A DNA stretch of 64,000 nt from NCBI GenBank assembly GCA_963930775.1, contig OZ005703.1, positions 992,001-1,056,000 of the forward strand, in the 5' to 3' direction. Position 1 is the first letter of the stretch. Each line of letters starts with the position of its first letter. The notes below the pieces were generated by a model. The model worked only from the letters and a program-made list of their open reading frames with translations, did not search any database and had not been told where the DNA came from. Below are positions 9,598-20,995 of this stretch, piece by piece. The position numbers and the translations under genes were made by a program. The stretch is from Cliona cf. orientalis (Eukaryota; Porifera; Demospongiae; Clionaida; Clionaidae).

Positions 9598-11827
9598 ATG
9601 GCTGGAAGACAGCAGCGAAGCGGCGAAGCGATCGGATTCAAAACTGTCCAACTTCTCAAGGACAAGATCCTTGGCATAGGATCTTATGGAAAAGTCTGCG
9701 AAGCAAAATGTGATGACCTCCTCTGTGCTGCTAAACTCATACACGAAACTCTCTTTGATCCAACTGCACAGCAGCTAATAGCACCTCAGAGAGAGCACAG
9801 GCTACCAACGAGGAGGTTTGAGCAAGAGTGTGAGTTCTTGAGCACCATAAGACACCCAAATATTGTCCAATATCTGGGCACTTGTCGAGATCCCGACACT
9901 GGCCTCCCAGCACTTCTAATGGAACTGATGGATGATAGCCTGACCCATTTTCTGGAAAGCTCCCCGCAGCCGATCCCCTACCACATTCAAGTCAATTTTT
10001 GCCATGATATCACTCTAGCTCTCTCATTTCTCCACTCCAATGGCATTGTCCACAGAGATCTCTCCAGCAACAACGTTCTATTGCGTGGTAACGTCCTCGC
10101 CAAAGTGACCGACTTTGGAATGGCAAGGCTTGGTGATCAAAATCCACGAGCAACTCAGCTTACCTTCACCATGTGTCCAGGCACTGATGTCTACATGCCT
10201 CCAGAAGCTGTTCAAGAGCTAGGAGCCAGCGTACACAGAGAAGATTGACTGCTTCTCGTTTGGTGTAATCACTCTCCAAATTTTATCACGACAGTTTCCA
10301 AAGCCCAGTAATCGTAAGAAGAGAGTCCCAATTAGCCTACCTGGTTTACCCAGTAATACTATGGCTGAGGTACCTATACCTGAGACCGAACATCGACAAA
10401 ACCACATCAGTGAAATTGATCCAAACCATGCTCTCCTACCAATTTCTCTTGACTGCCTGAAGGACAGGGATGTCGAACGTCCCTCAGCTCAGCAGCTCTG
10501 TGAAAGAGTAGCAGCTTTAAAAGATGGTCCACAGTACAAGGAGAGTGTGAGGGTGGCTGATGCAAGAAGCACAGTGGAGCAAGGTAAAAATGATGAGAGA
10601 GACAGGGAACTAAGATCACTGAGACAGCAACATAGCCAGCAAGTTCGAGGCCTTCAGCAGATTATTGAATCTCAGACGAGTCGATTAGATGAAAAAGAGC
10701 AGGCATTGAGAGAGAAAGATGCAACCATAGCAGCTGAACAACAGCAAAATCGTCAACTGATGAGAGAAAAAGATGAAGTTGTTGAGGAGAAAAAGATGAT
10801 AGAGAGGCAGCTGGGACGAGTCAACCAACAGCTGGAAGAAAGTGAACGAGTGATAGCTCAGTTTCAGGAACAGATTGCTGAACTAGAGCAACTGAGACCA
10901 GCCACAGGTACAACACCCAAGAGCAAAGAACAGAGCAGCAGCATCAAGCTGACATGGAAGGAGGGGAAGAAGGCACCATGTGAGATGCTCGATTCATACT
11001 GTTCTGCTGTAGATTGCAATACACTGTATGTTAAAGTAAGGATGGAGCTTGTGTATGCTTTCACTATCAGCACCTCAACTTGGTCTCAGCTACCATACTG
11101 TCCCTTCTTATACAATTGCCCTCTTGTTGTCATCAATAACCTCCTCACTCTTGTTGGTGATTCAAGTGGAGATCTGTTTATAGTCAATGCCAGCAATAGG
11201 CTATTCAGTCTCACTGGTGAGGGCAGTGGTAGGAGGTGGACTGAGAGATTCCCACCCATGCCAACAAAATGATGTGCATCAACTGTGCTGTGCACTGGAA
11301 CAGCTCTGATTGTAGCTGGTGGAGAGGCAGAGGACAATTCACCACTGAATACTGTTGAAATAATGAATATTGCAACTAAACAATGGTCCACTGCTGCTGA
11401 TCTACCTCAACCAGTGTCATATGCTCCAGCAGCAGTCTGTGGTGATCAGGTTTACATCCTGAGGGAGACTAACATGTACACATGTTCAGTAGTTACCCTC
11501 ATCCAACCACGCGCGTCATTTCTAGCCAATAATTATTTATGGAAGAGAGTATGGAGTGAAATTGCTACACCACCAGTCACATGGACCACTTGCGTGTCCA
11601 TTCACGATCAACTGCTAGTAATTGGAGGGAATGGCTCAGATGAGGAACCCACCTCAGCCATTCACATGTACAGCCCAATCACTGACTCCTGGGAGGTTAT
11701 TAGCCACATGGAGACACCACGAAGGGACTGTATTGCAGCTGTCCTCCCTGATAACCAACTGATGGTGGTGGGAGGACTCACTGGCCAAGGAGTCACTGAT
11801 TCAGTAGAGTTTGCTTCAGTGAAGTAA
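9598..11827 (+). pseudogene. Kinase-coiled coil-Kelch fusion, copy 4, broken by frameshift and stop
   Basis: Starts MAGRQQRSGEAIGF and is collinear with copy 3 through the kinase activation segment. At about 10215-10220 the frame shifts by one, just after PPEAVQ, so the first frame ends at 10248. The shifted frame continues from about 10220 with NRKKRVPISLPGLP, the coiled coil and the Kelch part. A second lesion, CGA to TGA at 11270-11272 (after the MPTK codons), interrupts the Kelch part, which then runs open to 11827. Upstream of the frameshift the sequence follows copy 2; downstream it follows copy 1, so the lesion sits on a recombination junction. A kinase-only fragment of about 216 residues could still be made, ending before the C-lobe. 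Confidence 0.85.
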
Positions 11828-12073
11828 CATGCACACACTATTCTTAGTGAACTAACTTAACCTATTAGCTAACTATACTGTTTGGAGTGAGTACATGCAC
11901 AATCTTAATAAAAATTTGATACAAAAATTAATGAAACTTGTAAGGAATTATAATTATATACAATACTATTGTTATAGATATGTATATTATTATGAGGATA
12001 TACAAGTAACCATTAAATCAAGCAGGGTAAATATAAGTTGCACAAATAATGTGCTATAATGTTATTTCTTTAG

Positions 12074-13036
12074 TTAGAGTAGCTGTCCGATACGGTAGAA
12101 CATGGACTGGTCAACCACTGGGAGGTGGCTTTCATGGATCTCCACAAACTCACCCTTCTCAGTCAGGCTGACGGAGGGCCTGTGACCATTATCAATGACA
12201 TCGGGGGCTGCAGCGTCCCTCCACTGGACCCCACCTGACTTCTCCACCTCTCCGTACTGGGCAAAGATCTTCCTCAACGGAGACAGCTGCTCAAAGACGA
12301 CCAGAATACGGCCATTTTTGTTGAAACCGATCGTTGGGTAGTACCCCTTTAGCTCTTTCTCCACTCCGGCAGTGAACGTCACCAGTCCACCCTCTATCTT
12401 CCCGTACTTGCAGTGTACCATGCTCTTCACGAGCCCAGTGCGATAGGCAACCACGACGTCATTATTCTTGTTAATAGCAATAGCCAGATCGTCGACTTTA
12501 TCTGGGGTGAGTTCAAATTTGTCCTCCTTCCAGGTGATCTTCTTGGCCGAGGGATCGATGGCACCGACTCGAGCGTAGCCGTGGTTGTTGGAGATGAACG
12601 CAACAACCACCCTGTTGTCAGCGATGCTCACACATGGATGATTTCCTTCGTCGATCATTTGCTCCGGATCCCAACTCACTGCACTCTTTTGCACCGACCC
12701 AGTACGATAGTAGCACCTGGTACCTTTACCGTACACAAGCACGACAGTTCCATTATCGGCAATGGACACCTTCGGAGCGGAACAGCCTTCAGTCTCGAGT
12801 GTCTGCTCGGCCCCCCACGTGATTTTCTTATCCTTCAGTGTCCCCTGGCAGTAGTAGATGCCGTGGGATATCCCCTTAAGGCCAGGTTTCCAGTGCTGGT
12901 AGACCATTACAACAGAACCCTCCTTGTTGAGAGAAATGGAGGGGCTCACTCCTCGAAGATCATGCTTGATGGCTGGCTCACAGAGCACGTGCTTTGGGGT
13001 GACCTCAGCTTTCTCTTGCTTAGTAGCCATTTTCAC
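12074..13036 (-). CDS. Beta-propeller-like protein of unknown function (BNR/sialidase-like repeats)
   Basis: An intronless frame of 320 codons; a second in-frame ATG lies two codons downstream (MATKQEK). The protein is built of about six repeats of roughly 45 residues with the pattern 'PSISLNKEGSVVMVYQ...', 'PKVSIADNGTVVLVYG', 'PCVSIADNRVVVAFIS', 'LAIAINKNNDVVVAYR', 'PTIGFNKNGRILVVFE', 'PSVSLTEKGEFVEIHE'. The repeats suggest a bladed propeller. There is no signal peptide, no Asp-box cluster I can be sure of, and no sialidase catalytic residues. It is convergent with the kinase-Kelch cluster, and pieces of its 3' end were duplicated with that cluster. I do not recognise a named orthologue. Confidence 0.75.
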   Translation of the reverse strand: MKMATKQEKAEVTPKHVLCEPAIKHDLRGVSPSISLNKEGSVVMVYQHWKPGLKGISHGIYYCQGTLKDKKITWGAEQTLETEGCSAPKVSIADNGTVVLVYGKGTRCYYRTGSVQKSAVSWDPEQMIDEGNHPCVSIADNRVVVAFISNNHGYARVGAIDPSAKKITWKEDKFELTPDKVDDLAIAINKNNDVVVAYRTGLVKSMVHCKYGKIEGGLVTFTAGVEKELKGYYPTIGFNKNGRILVVFEQLSPLRKIFAQYGEVEKSGGVQWRDAAAPDVIDNGHRPSVSLTEKGEFVEIHESHLPVVDQSMFYRIGQLL

Positions 13037-13840
13037 TCTGTAGCTAGCTCTTTTGAGAAGTCAAGTATTCTCGAGTATTTTCTGGAAAATGAAGATGACA
13101 CTGCAAGAAGAGAGATACTTTTCCTCAACAGATGGTATCAGGAACTAGTTGAATTGTCAACTGGTAGATATGCCAAGCACAAAAATTGTTTTTTTTTATA
13201 CCAAGATTCAGTAACCCTATGAATTGCGTTATGATATCTGGAGATTAGTAAGGTGCTCCCCCAATTGCCTTATAAGTCCACGTTATCTACGAATTCATTA
13301 TCTGTTATGCTCAGGCGGGTAGATCCCATTGGTCAAAACACTGGCTGCTAGTATACATTACTCACTCAATAACAGTAATTATTAATAATGTACAACTCAT
13401 AGTTGTAGAGTATTATGATGAGTACTCCGTGTACTGACATGTTCAGTGACATGAGTAATTTTGTAACTGGAGAATGGGATGCCCGACAGTGTAGAGTTCA
13501 GTTCCTCTGTTTATATATAAAGCCTTGCATGATCCTAGCATACATAATTTAATATATATAGCCATAGAGATTGAGAAGCAAGCTAGCTGCTGTACCGTAG
13601 AGTGTCCTTTAAGACCATGGCAGGCTCTCTCCTCCAATTACTGGATCAAGAGCTCGAGCATGGCACAATTTGAGGGCATAATAATTATTATGGCTTTTGA
13701 GTACAGTCGTCAATGATAATTATTATCCAGCTAGCTACTCTCAAAAAAATTCAATATTATAGGCTGATGGTATCAACATCATAAATAGAAGCGGGGCATT
13801 AAATTATCATAAAAATGAGCTTGACTATGGAGTAGAATAG
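13037..13840. other. Intergenic spacer
   Basis: AT-rich sequence between the propeller-like gene and the 3' end of the glutaryl-CoA dehydrogenase gene. No gene, RNA or repeat that I can support. The first ~150 bases are the presumed promoter of the propeller-like gene. Confidence 0.4.
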
Positions 13841-14353
13841 TTAGCTATTTGAAGACTCGGTGAAAGCTTGAATGCCTGTGATTGCTCTTCCAAGAATCAG
13901 GGCGTGAATATCATGAGTACCTGAGTACAAGAAAAACAATGACAGGTGGCTAATTAAAGGGAAGTCCTCATTTTACACAATACAAGACTGGGGGTGGCAG
14001 TAACAAAAAGCACCAACTAAAACAATAGAGAACATTGTGCTGACATTGTTATGCCTACCTTCATATGTGTTGACAGACTCCAGGTTCATCACATGTCTAA
14101 TCACATGATACTCGTCACTAATTCCATTTCCTGGGTAACAGGAAGCATATATGAAATTAATTAATTACCACACCCACACCACACCTACCTCCTAGCATGT
14201 CTCTAGCCAATCTTGCAGCATCCAATGCTTTTCCACACGAGTTTCTCTTCAGCATAGATATCATTTCAGGGGCGGCTTTGTCTTCGTCTTTGAGCCTTCC
14301 AACTTGACAGCAAGCTTGGAGACCAATAGATATCTAAAGTGAAGAGGGAGGGG

Positions 14354-14397
<44 letters not shown>

Positions 14398-15183
14398 AGG
14401 AAGGGAGAGAATAAGGCAATTTCTTCAAACGTTTCATCGAAGCCTTTACCTCTGTCAACATATCAGCTAGCTTCTTCTGGATGAGCTGGTTGGCGGCCAG
14501 AGGTCTCCCAAACTGCTTCCTGTCCATCACATACTGTCTAGCCGTGTCGAGGCAGAACTCGGCAGCTCCCAGCGCCCCCCAGCTGATACCATACCTCGCA
14601 CTGTTCAAACATCCAAAAGGACCCTACGTACATGTACATGTACATACGTATGATAGGATGAAAATAAAACAATCTACTTCCAAGGAAAGTGTAAAATACT
14701 CAAATGGCCCATGGATCTATGGCAACTGACAGGTCTCGTGATTTGCTCATCCGTACATATTACAAATGGCAGAAGCTATAGCATAATAGTATACTCACGA
14801 AGGATAAGCTGAGACTAAATTTTTATACTTGTACAGTTTTTTTATCACCTTTAGTCCCTGCACATTTGGCAGCAGGTTGTCCTCTGGGACCTCCACTTCC
14901 TCCATGACTATCTGACCAGTGATGGATGCTCTCAGGGAGAATTTACCCTCAATCTTGGGAGCCGACAGACCCTTCATACTCTGGAGTGAAATATTCAAGG
15001 AAAAAGTCGAAAAAATTTTGACATAAAATTATGGATCCTTCTCTGCCTAGATGAGTATCTATCTCTATAGTGGCATTGTAATGAAGAATCTTATAAAAAC
15101 AACTCCTCGGTTTATTTTGGCAATTTTAGTACAATGCTAAGAAAAAAAAAAGCTGTTTCCGCACCTGGCTGGGCTCGAACCAG

Positions 15184-15216
<33 letters not shown>

Positions 15217-16938
15217 AATTGCGCCACAAGTGCTGACCACAAAGGAAGCTGCTTAGACTCACCTTTTCTAAGATGAAGCCACGAACCCTTCCATCGTCAC
15301 ATCTGGCCCACACAATGAATACGTCGGCAATCGGAGAATTGGTGATCCTGTATATGAAAATCACATCATTATTACGTCATTGTACGAACATTATGTAACA
15401 TACCATGATTTGGTTCCATTCAGTACATAGGAATGTGAGTTTGGATTGCGGACCGCTCTAGTTTCCATTCCACCAGGGTCACTGCCGTGGTTCGGCTCCG
15501 TCAGACCAAAACAACCAATCAGATCACCAGTAGCTGGAAACAAGAATAAAGACATCATAATTTCATCAACAATAGAATAAATTTTGTACTTTTTTATAGA
15601 AAAATCTGATGAATCTAGATTGACTATTAATATAATAGTATTATGTGATCCTCAAAATAAAATGTGTGTTGAAATGTGTTTGAACATACCAAGCTTGGGC
15701 AGATACTTTTCTTTCTGTGCCTCAGTACCATACTCGTTGATGGGATGCATCACCAGGGACGACTGGACACTCATCGCCGACCGGTAGCTACTGTCCACCC
15801 TACAGCAATCAGAATAGACACAATCATACAATGTCATGCAATATAATTACCATAACTAGCGAACAAATAGTATTTTTGTTAAGAACGCAGGCATGATGAT
15901 AAGTATTATGCTGTATATCTGTGCATGAAATTGTTGGTTCACCTTTCGACCTCCCTGGCAATGAGGCCATAGGCCACTGACGATACACCAGCACAGCCGT
16001 ATCCTGCGTACAAGTGATTACATCATAATTACATCATTATTACACGTACACACAGAGCACTAAGACTACGTGTTGCATGTGATCAGAGGATTAACTGATC
16101 CTGATCATAACTGACCTTTGATGGTTGGTCCCAGTATTCCCAGCTGACCCATCTCCTTCATGATCTCAGGATCAAACTCTGGAAAAAAAAATCATGTAAA
16201 TTGTGTGAAAGTTTTGTAGCCTTGTCTCCTCAGGCCCCTTCCTCCCGATTTCCCATACTGCATATATACAATCTACAATATGTAAAGCTGGTAATATTAT
16301 ATAATAATATTATTATTATGGGCCGGGGGGAGGTGAGGATTTAGTATCGAGTATAAGATTGTTTTGCTTACGTTCATGTCTATTGGCCAAGAGAATCCTT
16401 GGCATAAGCTTCTCCTGGCAGTAGTGGTGGACTTGGTCTCTGCAAGCATTGGTAGGTATTTCATCAGCGATAAAACTCAACCACATATTATGTAGGTATG
16501 CGTCAAAGTATAGATTACCTCATTATGACCTCATCCTCAGTCAACCGACTCTCGAGATTCAGAGCATCAGTCCATTTGAATCGCTCAGCTGTGCACATAA
16601 TTTTTAAATCAATCAATTTTGTACAATAATGATCAATGGAGTACCACATCAATAAATGATTCAGTGGTTAATATGCAGGGATTTACCCCCATATAGCCTA
16701 ATACACACACACAGGCATACCTTGAAGAGCAGACGATGAACTGAAGGGCTGTACTGAATAAAAATCTGTCAAGGAACTTGATCGAGTCATGTCACCATAG
16801 ATATGATGTCAATGAAATTTATAAACACACTTCACACGAATCACTATTCATATTAATATCACAAAGGATACGTCCCAGTACTCCTCTCCGTGTCCAGTAT
16901 CTCTGCAAGGGTATCAGAAGCCGCCTAGTCAACGCCAT
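13841..16938 (-). CDS. GCDH: Glutaryl-CoA dehydrogenase, mitochondrial
   Basis: FAD-dependent acyl-CoA dehydrogenase of lysine/tryptophan breakdown that oxidises and decarboxylates glutaryl-CoA to crotonyl-CoA in the mitochondrial matrix. I traced 14 exons (high to low): 16872-16938, 16721-16753, 16519-16588, 16372-16439, 16116-16178, 15943-16003, 15690-15799, 15404-15533, 15263-15347, 14849-14980, 14450-14623, 14189-14333, 14059-14130, 13841-13920. They sum to 1290 bases, i.e. 429 residues, close to the human 438. The N-terminus [19 protein letters not shown] is an Arg-rich matrix targeting peptide. Family signatures include [74 protein letters not shown] and [17 protein letters not shown]. 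In the last of these the Glu (about residue 403) is the catalytic base. No lesion seen. Confidence 0.95.
14354..14394. repeat. (GA)n microsatellite in a GCDH intron
   Basis: About 20 uninterrupted GA units, preceded by a G-run, between GCDH exons at 14333 and 14450. Confidence 0.9.
15160..15233 (-). tRNA. tRNA-Asn (anticodon GTT)
   Basis: Read on the minus strand the 74 bases fold as a full cloverleaf. The acceptor stem GCACTTG pairs with CAGGTGC (one G-U). The D arm is GCGC/GCGC, the anticodon stem TTCGG/CCGAA encloses CTGTTAA (anticodon GTT), and the T arm GCTGG/CCAGC encloses TTCGAGC. The discriminator base is G and there is no intron. A run of ten T follows about ten bases downstream, as an RNA polymerase III terminator. 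It lies within a GCDH intron (14981-15262), on the same strand as GCDH. Confidence 0.95.
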
Positions 16939-17211
16939 CGCTCAGACTCTTGCTCTTGCCAATAAAGGTCAATAGGTCACGTAGGTTAACCCTAACTTCA
17001 CTTCATTTTGTTCGATGGGCGTGGCTTGTTTGCGGTAAGGGCTCTCTATTGATTGCGGTGGCACCAGGATCTAGGACGGAAAAGGGTGGCATTCGACTGG
17101 ACAGGTTCTGCTGCAAAAACGCGTGCAATGACCGATGTTTCTGTGAAGGTCATTTATCATGAATTGACTGCTTACCTGTGAATGTGATCGTGCAAATTTA
17201 ATACGACCAAA
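16939..17211. promoter_or_regulatory. Divergent promoter of GCDH and ACOT8-like copy A
   Basis: Only 273 bases separate the GCDH ATG (minus) from the ACOT8-like ATG (plus), so the 5' UTRs and core promoters of both must lie here. No TATA box I would defend. Confidence 0.6.
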
Positions 17212-19055
17212 ATGACGACAGTGAGAGAGCAAATCACTACGAAAGGTCAGTGACTCTAATTACATAATTATTGCAAAAATTACCGCGCATTCCCCGGTGC
17301 AGAAATCGAAAAGAATGCGTATTCCAGCAGAGGTACAGTGGGACGCCGAAGTGCAGTCTATGGGGGTCAAGTCATCGGTCAAGCATTGACGTCAGCCTTC
17401 CAATCCATCCAGGATCTCGACTCATCCTTTCGACTCCACTCTATACGCTGCTACTTTGTTGGCCCAACCAAGTACGAACAAGACATTCGCTACAAAGTGC
17501 AGCGAATCAAGGAGGGAAAGAGCTTCTGTTCTCTGACTGTTGATGCTACACAGGGTGATAATGTTATAAAATCAAAATTCATGGTGTCATTTGATAAACC
17601 TGAGCCTGGCCCAAACAGTAATTTATTTGATTTCGCTAGTAGGGAAATGCCTTCTGTGCCACATCCAGACAGTCTTAATTCGCGTGGTGATACTATGGAA
17701 TCTGATGAAGGGTTAAACCTCTTTCACTTCAATGAATATTTCAGTTCAGTGTACTCGTTTCCTGGGTTGAATATCTACATGTGCTTGACTGTGAAGGAAA
17801 TGGAAGATTTTGCAAGTGGAAGGCCTATCAGTGCCAAGTAAGAATTTATACCAGCTAGTGTAGGCTTATACATATCAAGAAGTTGGTGATCATTTGCTCA
17901 AGCTCACACTTTTTCACACAAATGACACATTCAGTCAATGTATTATCTCTATGGAAATAGATTTCTTCTTTGCCATTTTCTGCTTCCAGGTGCACCATAT
18001 AAAAAAAAATAGGCCAGCATCACTTTCTTTGCATCACTAGCTATGCACCAATACCAAGCATACAAGTAGGAGGAGCTTTGTCTCTCTGCCGATTTTGCGC
18101 AAAAATTTAATATTAGCATATATGGAAAAATTGGGAGTGTCCCGCTTTTCCGCGTTAATATCTCGAGTACAGAGGCTTGCAAGAAAAAAAATAGGGCACC
18201 ATCAGGAACCTGAAAGAACGGATATTCACAGGGAACAGGAGCGGTGATCTCATCTATTATGGCCTTTCTGCCGATTCGTTCAGAACCTGGGACATTCGGA
18301 AATCTTCCTTCGTAGTGGAGGATACGTAGAACGGAGGCGTCAATCACAGCCAGTCACGCCTACTCACACCATCTTTATCGTATTAGCACACTAGTAAGCA
18401 TGATCACTGGTAGTACAAAACTTTTTGATATGTGTATAATTTACGAGGACCGACTGTATTATATGTAGCCACTTGAAATTCTCGCTGCATCATGCCCATC
18501 CTCCTTAGGATGTACATGTGGATAGAACTATAATAATTATATCTATTCAGAATAATGACTTACGTCACATTAAAAAATTTATCAGATTGCTAGCATGGAT
18601 CAAAGCAAATTCTGGCTACACACATCGGGACCATCAGAATTATCACAGAGCTACTCTAAGTATTGCATCGGACATGTTCATGGCTCATTGTCTACTTAAT
18701 GCCCACCCAAGGGTAAAGCTGAGCAAACTGGCTTCACTCGATCATAGCATTTGGTTTCACACCGACTGCAACTCTCAAGACTGGCACCTGTTTGTGAACG
18801 AGTGTGATCACTGCAGAGGTGGAAGGGCTCTCAGTTCATTAAGGTGACTTACAGGAAGTGTGTCATCGTTACTAAACACAGCACAAATCTTGCATACTAA
18901 CTAGTGGAGCATGGCATATAATTTGTAAGAGTAATCTTTTTTGCAATTTATATTAATTTTGTGTTAATTTTATATCACACTGCAGAATCTATAAAGAAGA
19001 TGGTACACTGGTGGCAACTTGCAGTCAAGAATCTCTCTGTAGACCCAAGTTATAA
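17212..19055 (+). CDS. Acyl-CoA thioesterase, ACOT8/TesB family, copy A
   Basis: Hydrolyses acyl-CoA to free acid and CoA, in peroxisomes for the family. Exons 17212-17245, 17303-17837, 18586-18843 and 18986-19055 sum to 897 bases (298 residues). Family signatures are VYGGQVIGQALTSA, LHSIRCYFV, YKVQRIKEGKSFCSLTVDA, TSLDHS-type SLDHSIWFHTD and EDGTLVATCSQES. Two hotdog domains are expected. The C-terminus PKL fits the peroxisomal targeting (PTS1) consensus. In TesB-type enzymes a D-S/T-Q triad is used: the Asp (SLDHS) and Gln (CSQE) are present, but the Ser/Thr position reads His or Cys (ECDHCRGG). First of three tandem copies and divergent from GCDH, another CoA-ester enzyme. Confidence 0.88.
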
Positions 19056-19288
19056 TAGATTCGGACTAAATATACCGCCATACCAATCTACTTATATATA
19101 TTTACTGTAAATACTTAACATTTGCGTCATGATTCAGAGCTGGGGAGGCGGGAGTGGTCACTGTCAGACTCCTTGCAGACGCAAGGATCAACTGGAGAGA
19201 GGAGGGGCTACCGTGGCACATTTCATTTCGAACTCTGACCTTAGCTGATCAGCCACACCCACTTAGCTGAGCTCAGCAGCTTAGTATG

Positions 19289-20769
19289 ATGAAATCAGTG
19301 AGGTGAGTATATCACCCCACAGGGTACTACATTTCCGAATCTGATTGATTATCTATAGATTTACAAATTAAAAAATCAGTCTGTTTTTACGTGTAGGTAC
19401 ATTTAATAGTATGTACTATCATCTATGGTATGTATGACATAAACTTCTGTATGCTTTGCAGTGATTGATCAATACAACTATCTGGGAAGGGGTCAACTAC
19501 TGGGACCAGTGCATGCCTATGGAGGTCAGCTCATAGGGCAAGCAGTGACAGCTGCCTTCAACTCGATCCAGGATCTCGACTCAGCCTTTCAACTCCACTC
19601 CGTGCACTGCTATTTCGTCAGCCCCACTCAGAAAAATCAAGACGTCTTGTACAAAGTACAGCGAATAAAAGCGGGTAAAAGTTTCTGTTCGCTGACTGTG
19701 GAGGCTTCCCAAGGCAATGGTGATGGTGATGGAAGAGTTACGTTCAAATGCATGATATCATTTGATAAGCCCGAACCCCCAGGAGCTACTAATGTGTTGG
19801 ACTTCACCACCAAGCATATCATGCCTGTTGTACCGCACCCAGACTGCCCCAGTGCTACTGTGAACTCTGATCGCCAGCGTCTTGTCCATTTTGAGAAGTT
19901 TGTCTATAGCGGGTGTGGGTTTCCTAATCTGGATATGTACATGTGCTTGACCAAGACAGAATATGAAAACTACACAGCAAGGAGACCTGGAGAACCAAGG
20001 TGAATTGGGATAAAGGAATTCTCTTGATTTATATTAGTGTGCTTATTAATTTTAGTGGTCCTATACAGTGCACACTATCTCGATAGCCAGGACTATGCAT
20101 GGTAAACGCTTTACAAGAAGGTTAGCATGTATAGATTTTTTTTCTTGAATTCTGACTCTGTCTGATCATGTAGGTTTATTCTCTGGAAGAAACTCAAGAG
20201 TTCAGGATATACCACGCTAGACCACCAAAACCATCATCGAGCAGTACTGGCCTTTGCTTCAGACCTATTCATGCCTTGGGGTATTATAAAAGCCTACCCA
20301 ACAGTCAAGCTGAGCGCATTGACTTCACTGGATCATAGCATTTGGTTTCACACTGACTGCAACTCTCAAGACTGGCACCTGTTTGTGATCGAGTGTGATC
20401 ACTGCACAGGTGGAAGGGCTCTCAATTCATTAAGGTGATTATAACAATTATTATTATATAGAAGGAAGTGTGCCATGGCATTGAATACGGTGTTATTATA
20501 TCACTCTAGTTTGAGCCACTGCTTAGACATGCAGTAAAGTTTATTACTGAACAATGCATAAACTTATATTTTGCGTACAAACTACCATAGCATAATAGAT
20601 CTAAGAGAAATCTTGGTTTGTAGCTTTATAACAATACCTTCATTCCAGCATTGCTTTGGCATGCTATTATCATTGTGTTAATTTTATATCACACTGCAGA
20701 ATCTATAAAGAAGATGGTACACTGGTGGCAACTTGCAGTCAAGAATCTCTCTGTAGACCCAAACTATGA
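19289..20769 (+). CDS. Acyl-CoA thioesterase, ACOT8/TesB family, copy B (first exon doubtful)
   Basis: Exons 2-4 are intact: 19462-19999, 20174-20434 and 20700-20769, with conserved phases, encoding VIDQYNYLGRGQ through SLDHSIWFHTD to ATCSQESLCRPKL. The stretch matching exon 1 of copy C (ATGAAATCAGTGAGG...) carries one extra T after AGG. This gives an immediate TGA and destroys the phase needed for exon 2. Either a different start is used or the copy is dead. The PKL end and the D...Q catalytic residues are kept, with ECDHCTGG at the Ser/Thr site as in copy A. Intron positions are the same as in copies A and C. Confidence 0.65.
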
Positions 20770-20995
20770 GTCTTACTAGATATACAAATGATGCTATTCA
20801 TTCTGTTCCTCATTAATTTCAGTTACAGCTCTCCCCCGCCCTTCCTTCGTGCGAGCATGTCCATGACGTGAACCCTGACCCCAGGGGGTGAGCCACACCC
20901 CCTTAGCTGAGCTCAGCATCTTTTTAGCCTACATGGCCAAATAGCAGCAAATCACTTTGTGCGCTCAGTTGCTCCAACAGGCTTCAAGCTTCGAG

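Noticed and set aside
12413..13222. 269-codon open frame on the plus strand
   Set aside because: Antisense shadow of the propeller-like gene; the minus frame shows periodic repeats and a plausible start.
17949..18347. 132-codon open frame on the minus strand
   Set aside because: Lies in an ACOT8-like copy A intron, shows no family motif and has low-complexity Phe/Leu runs; I see no splice or homology support.
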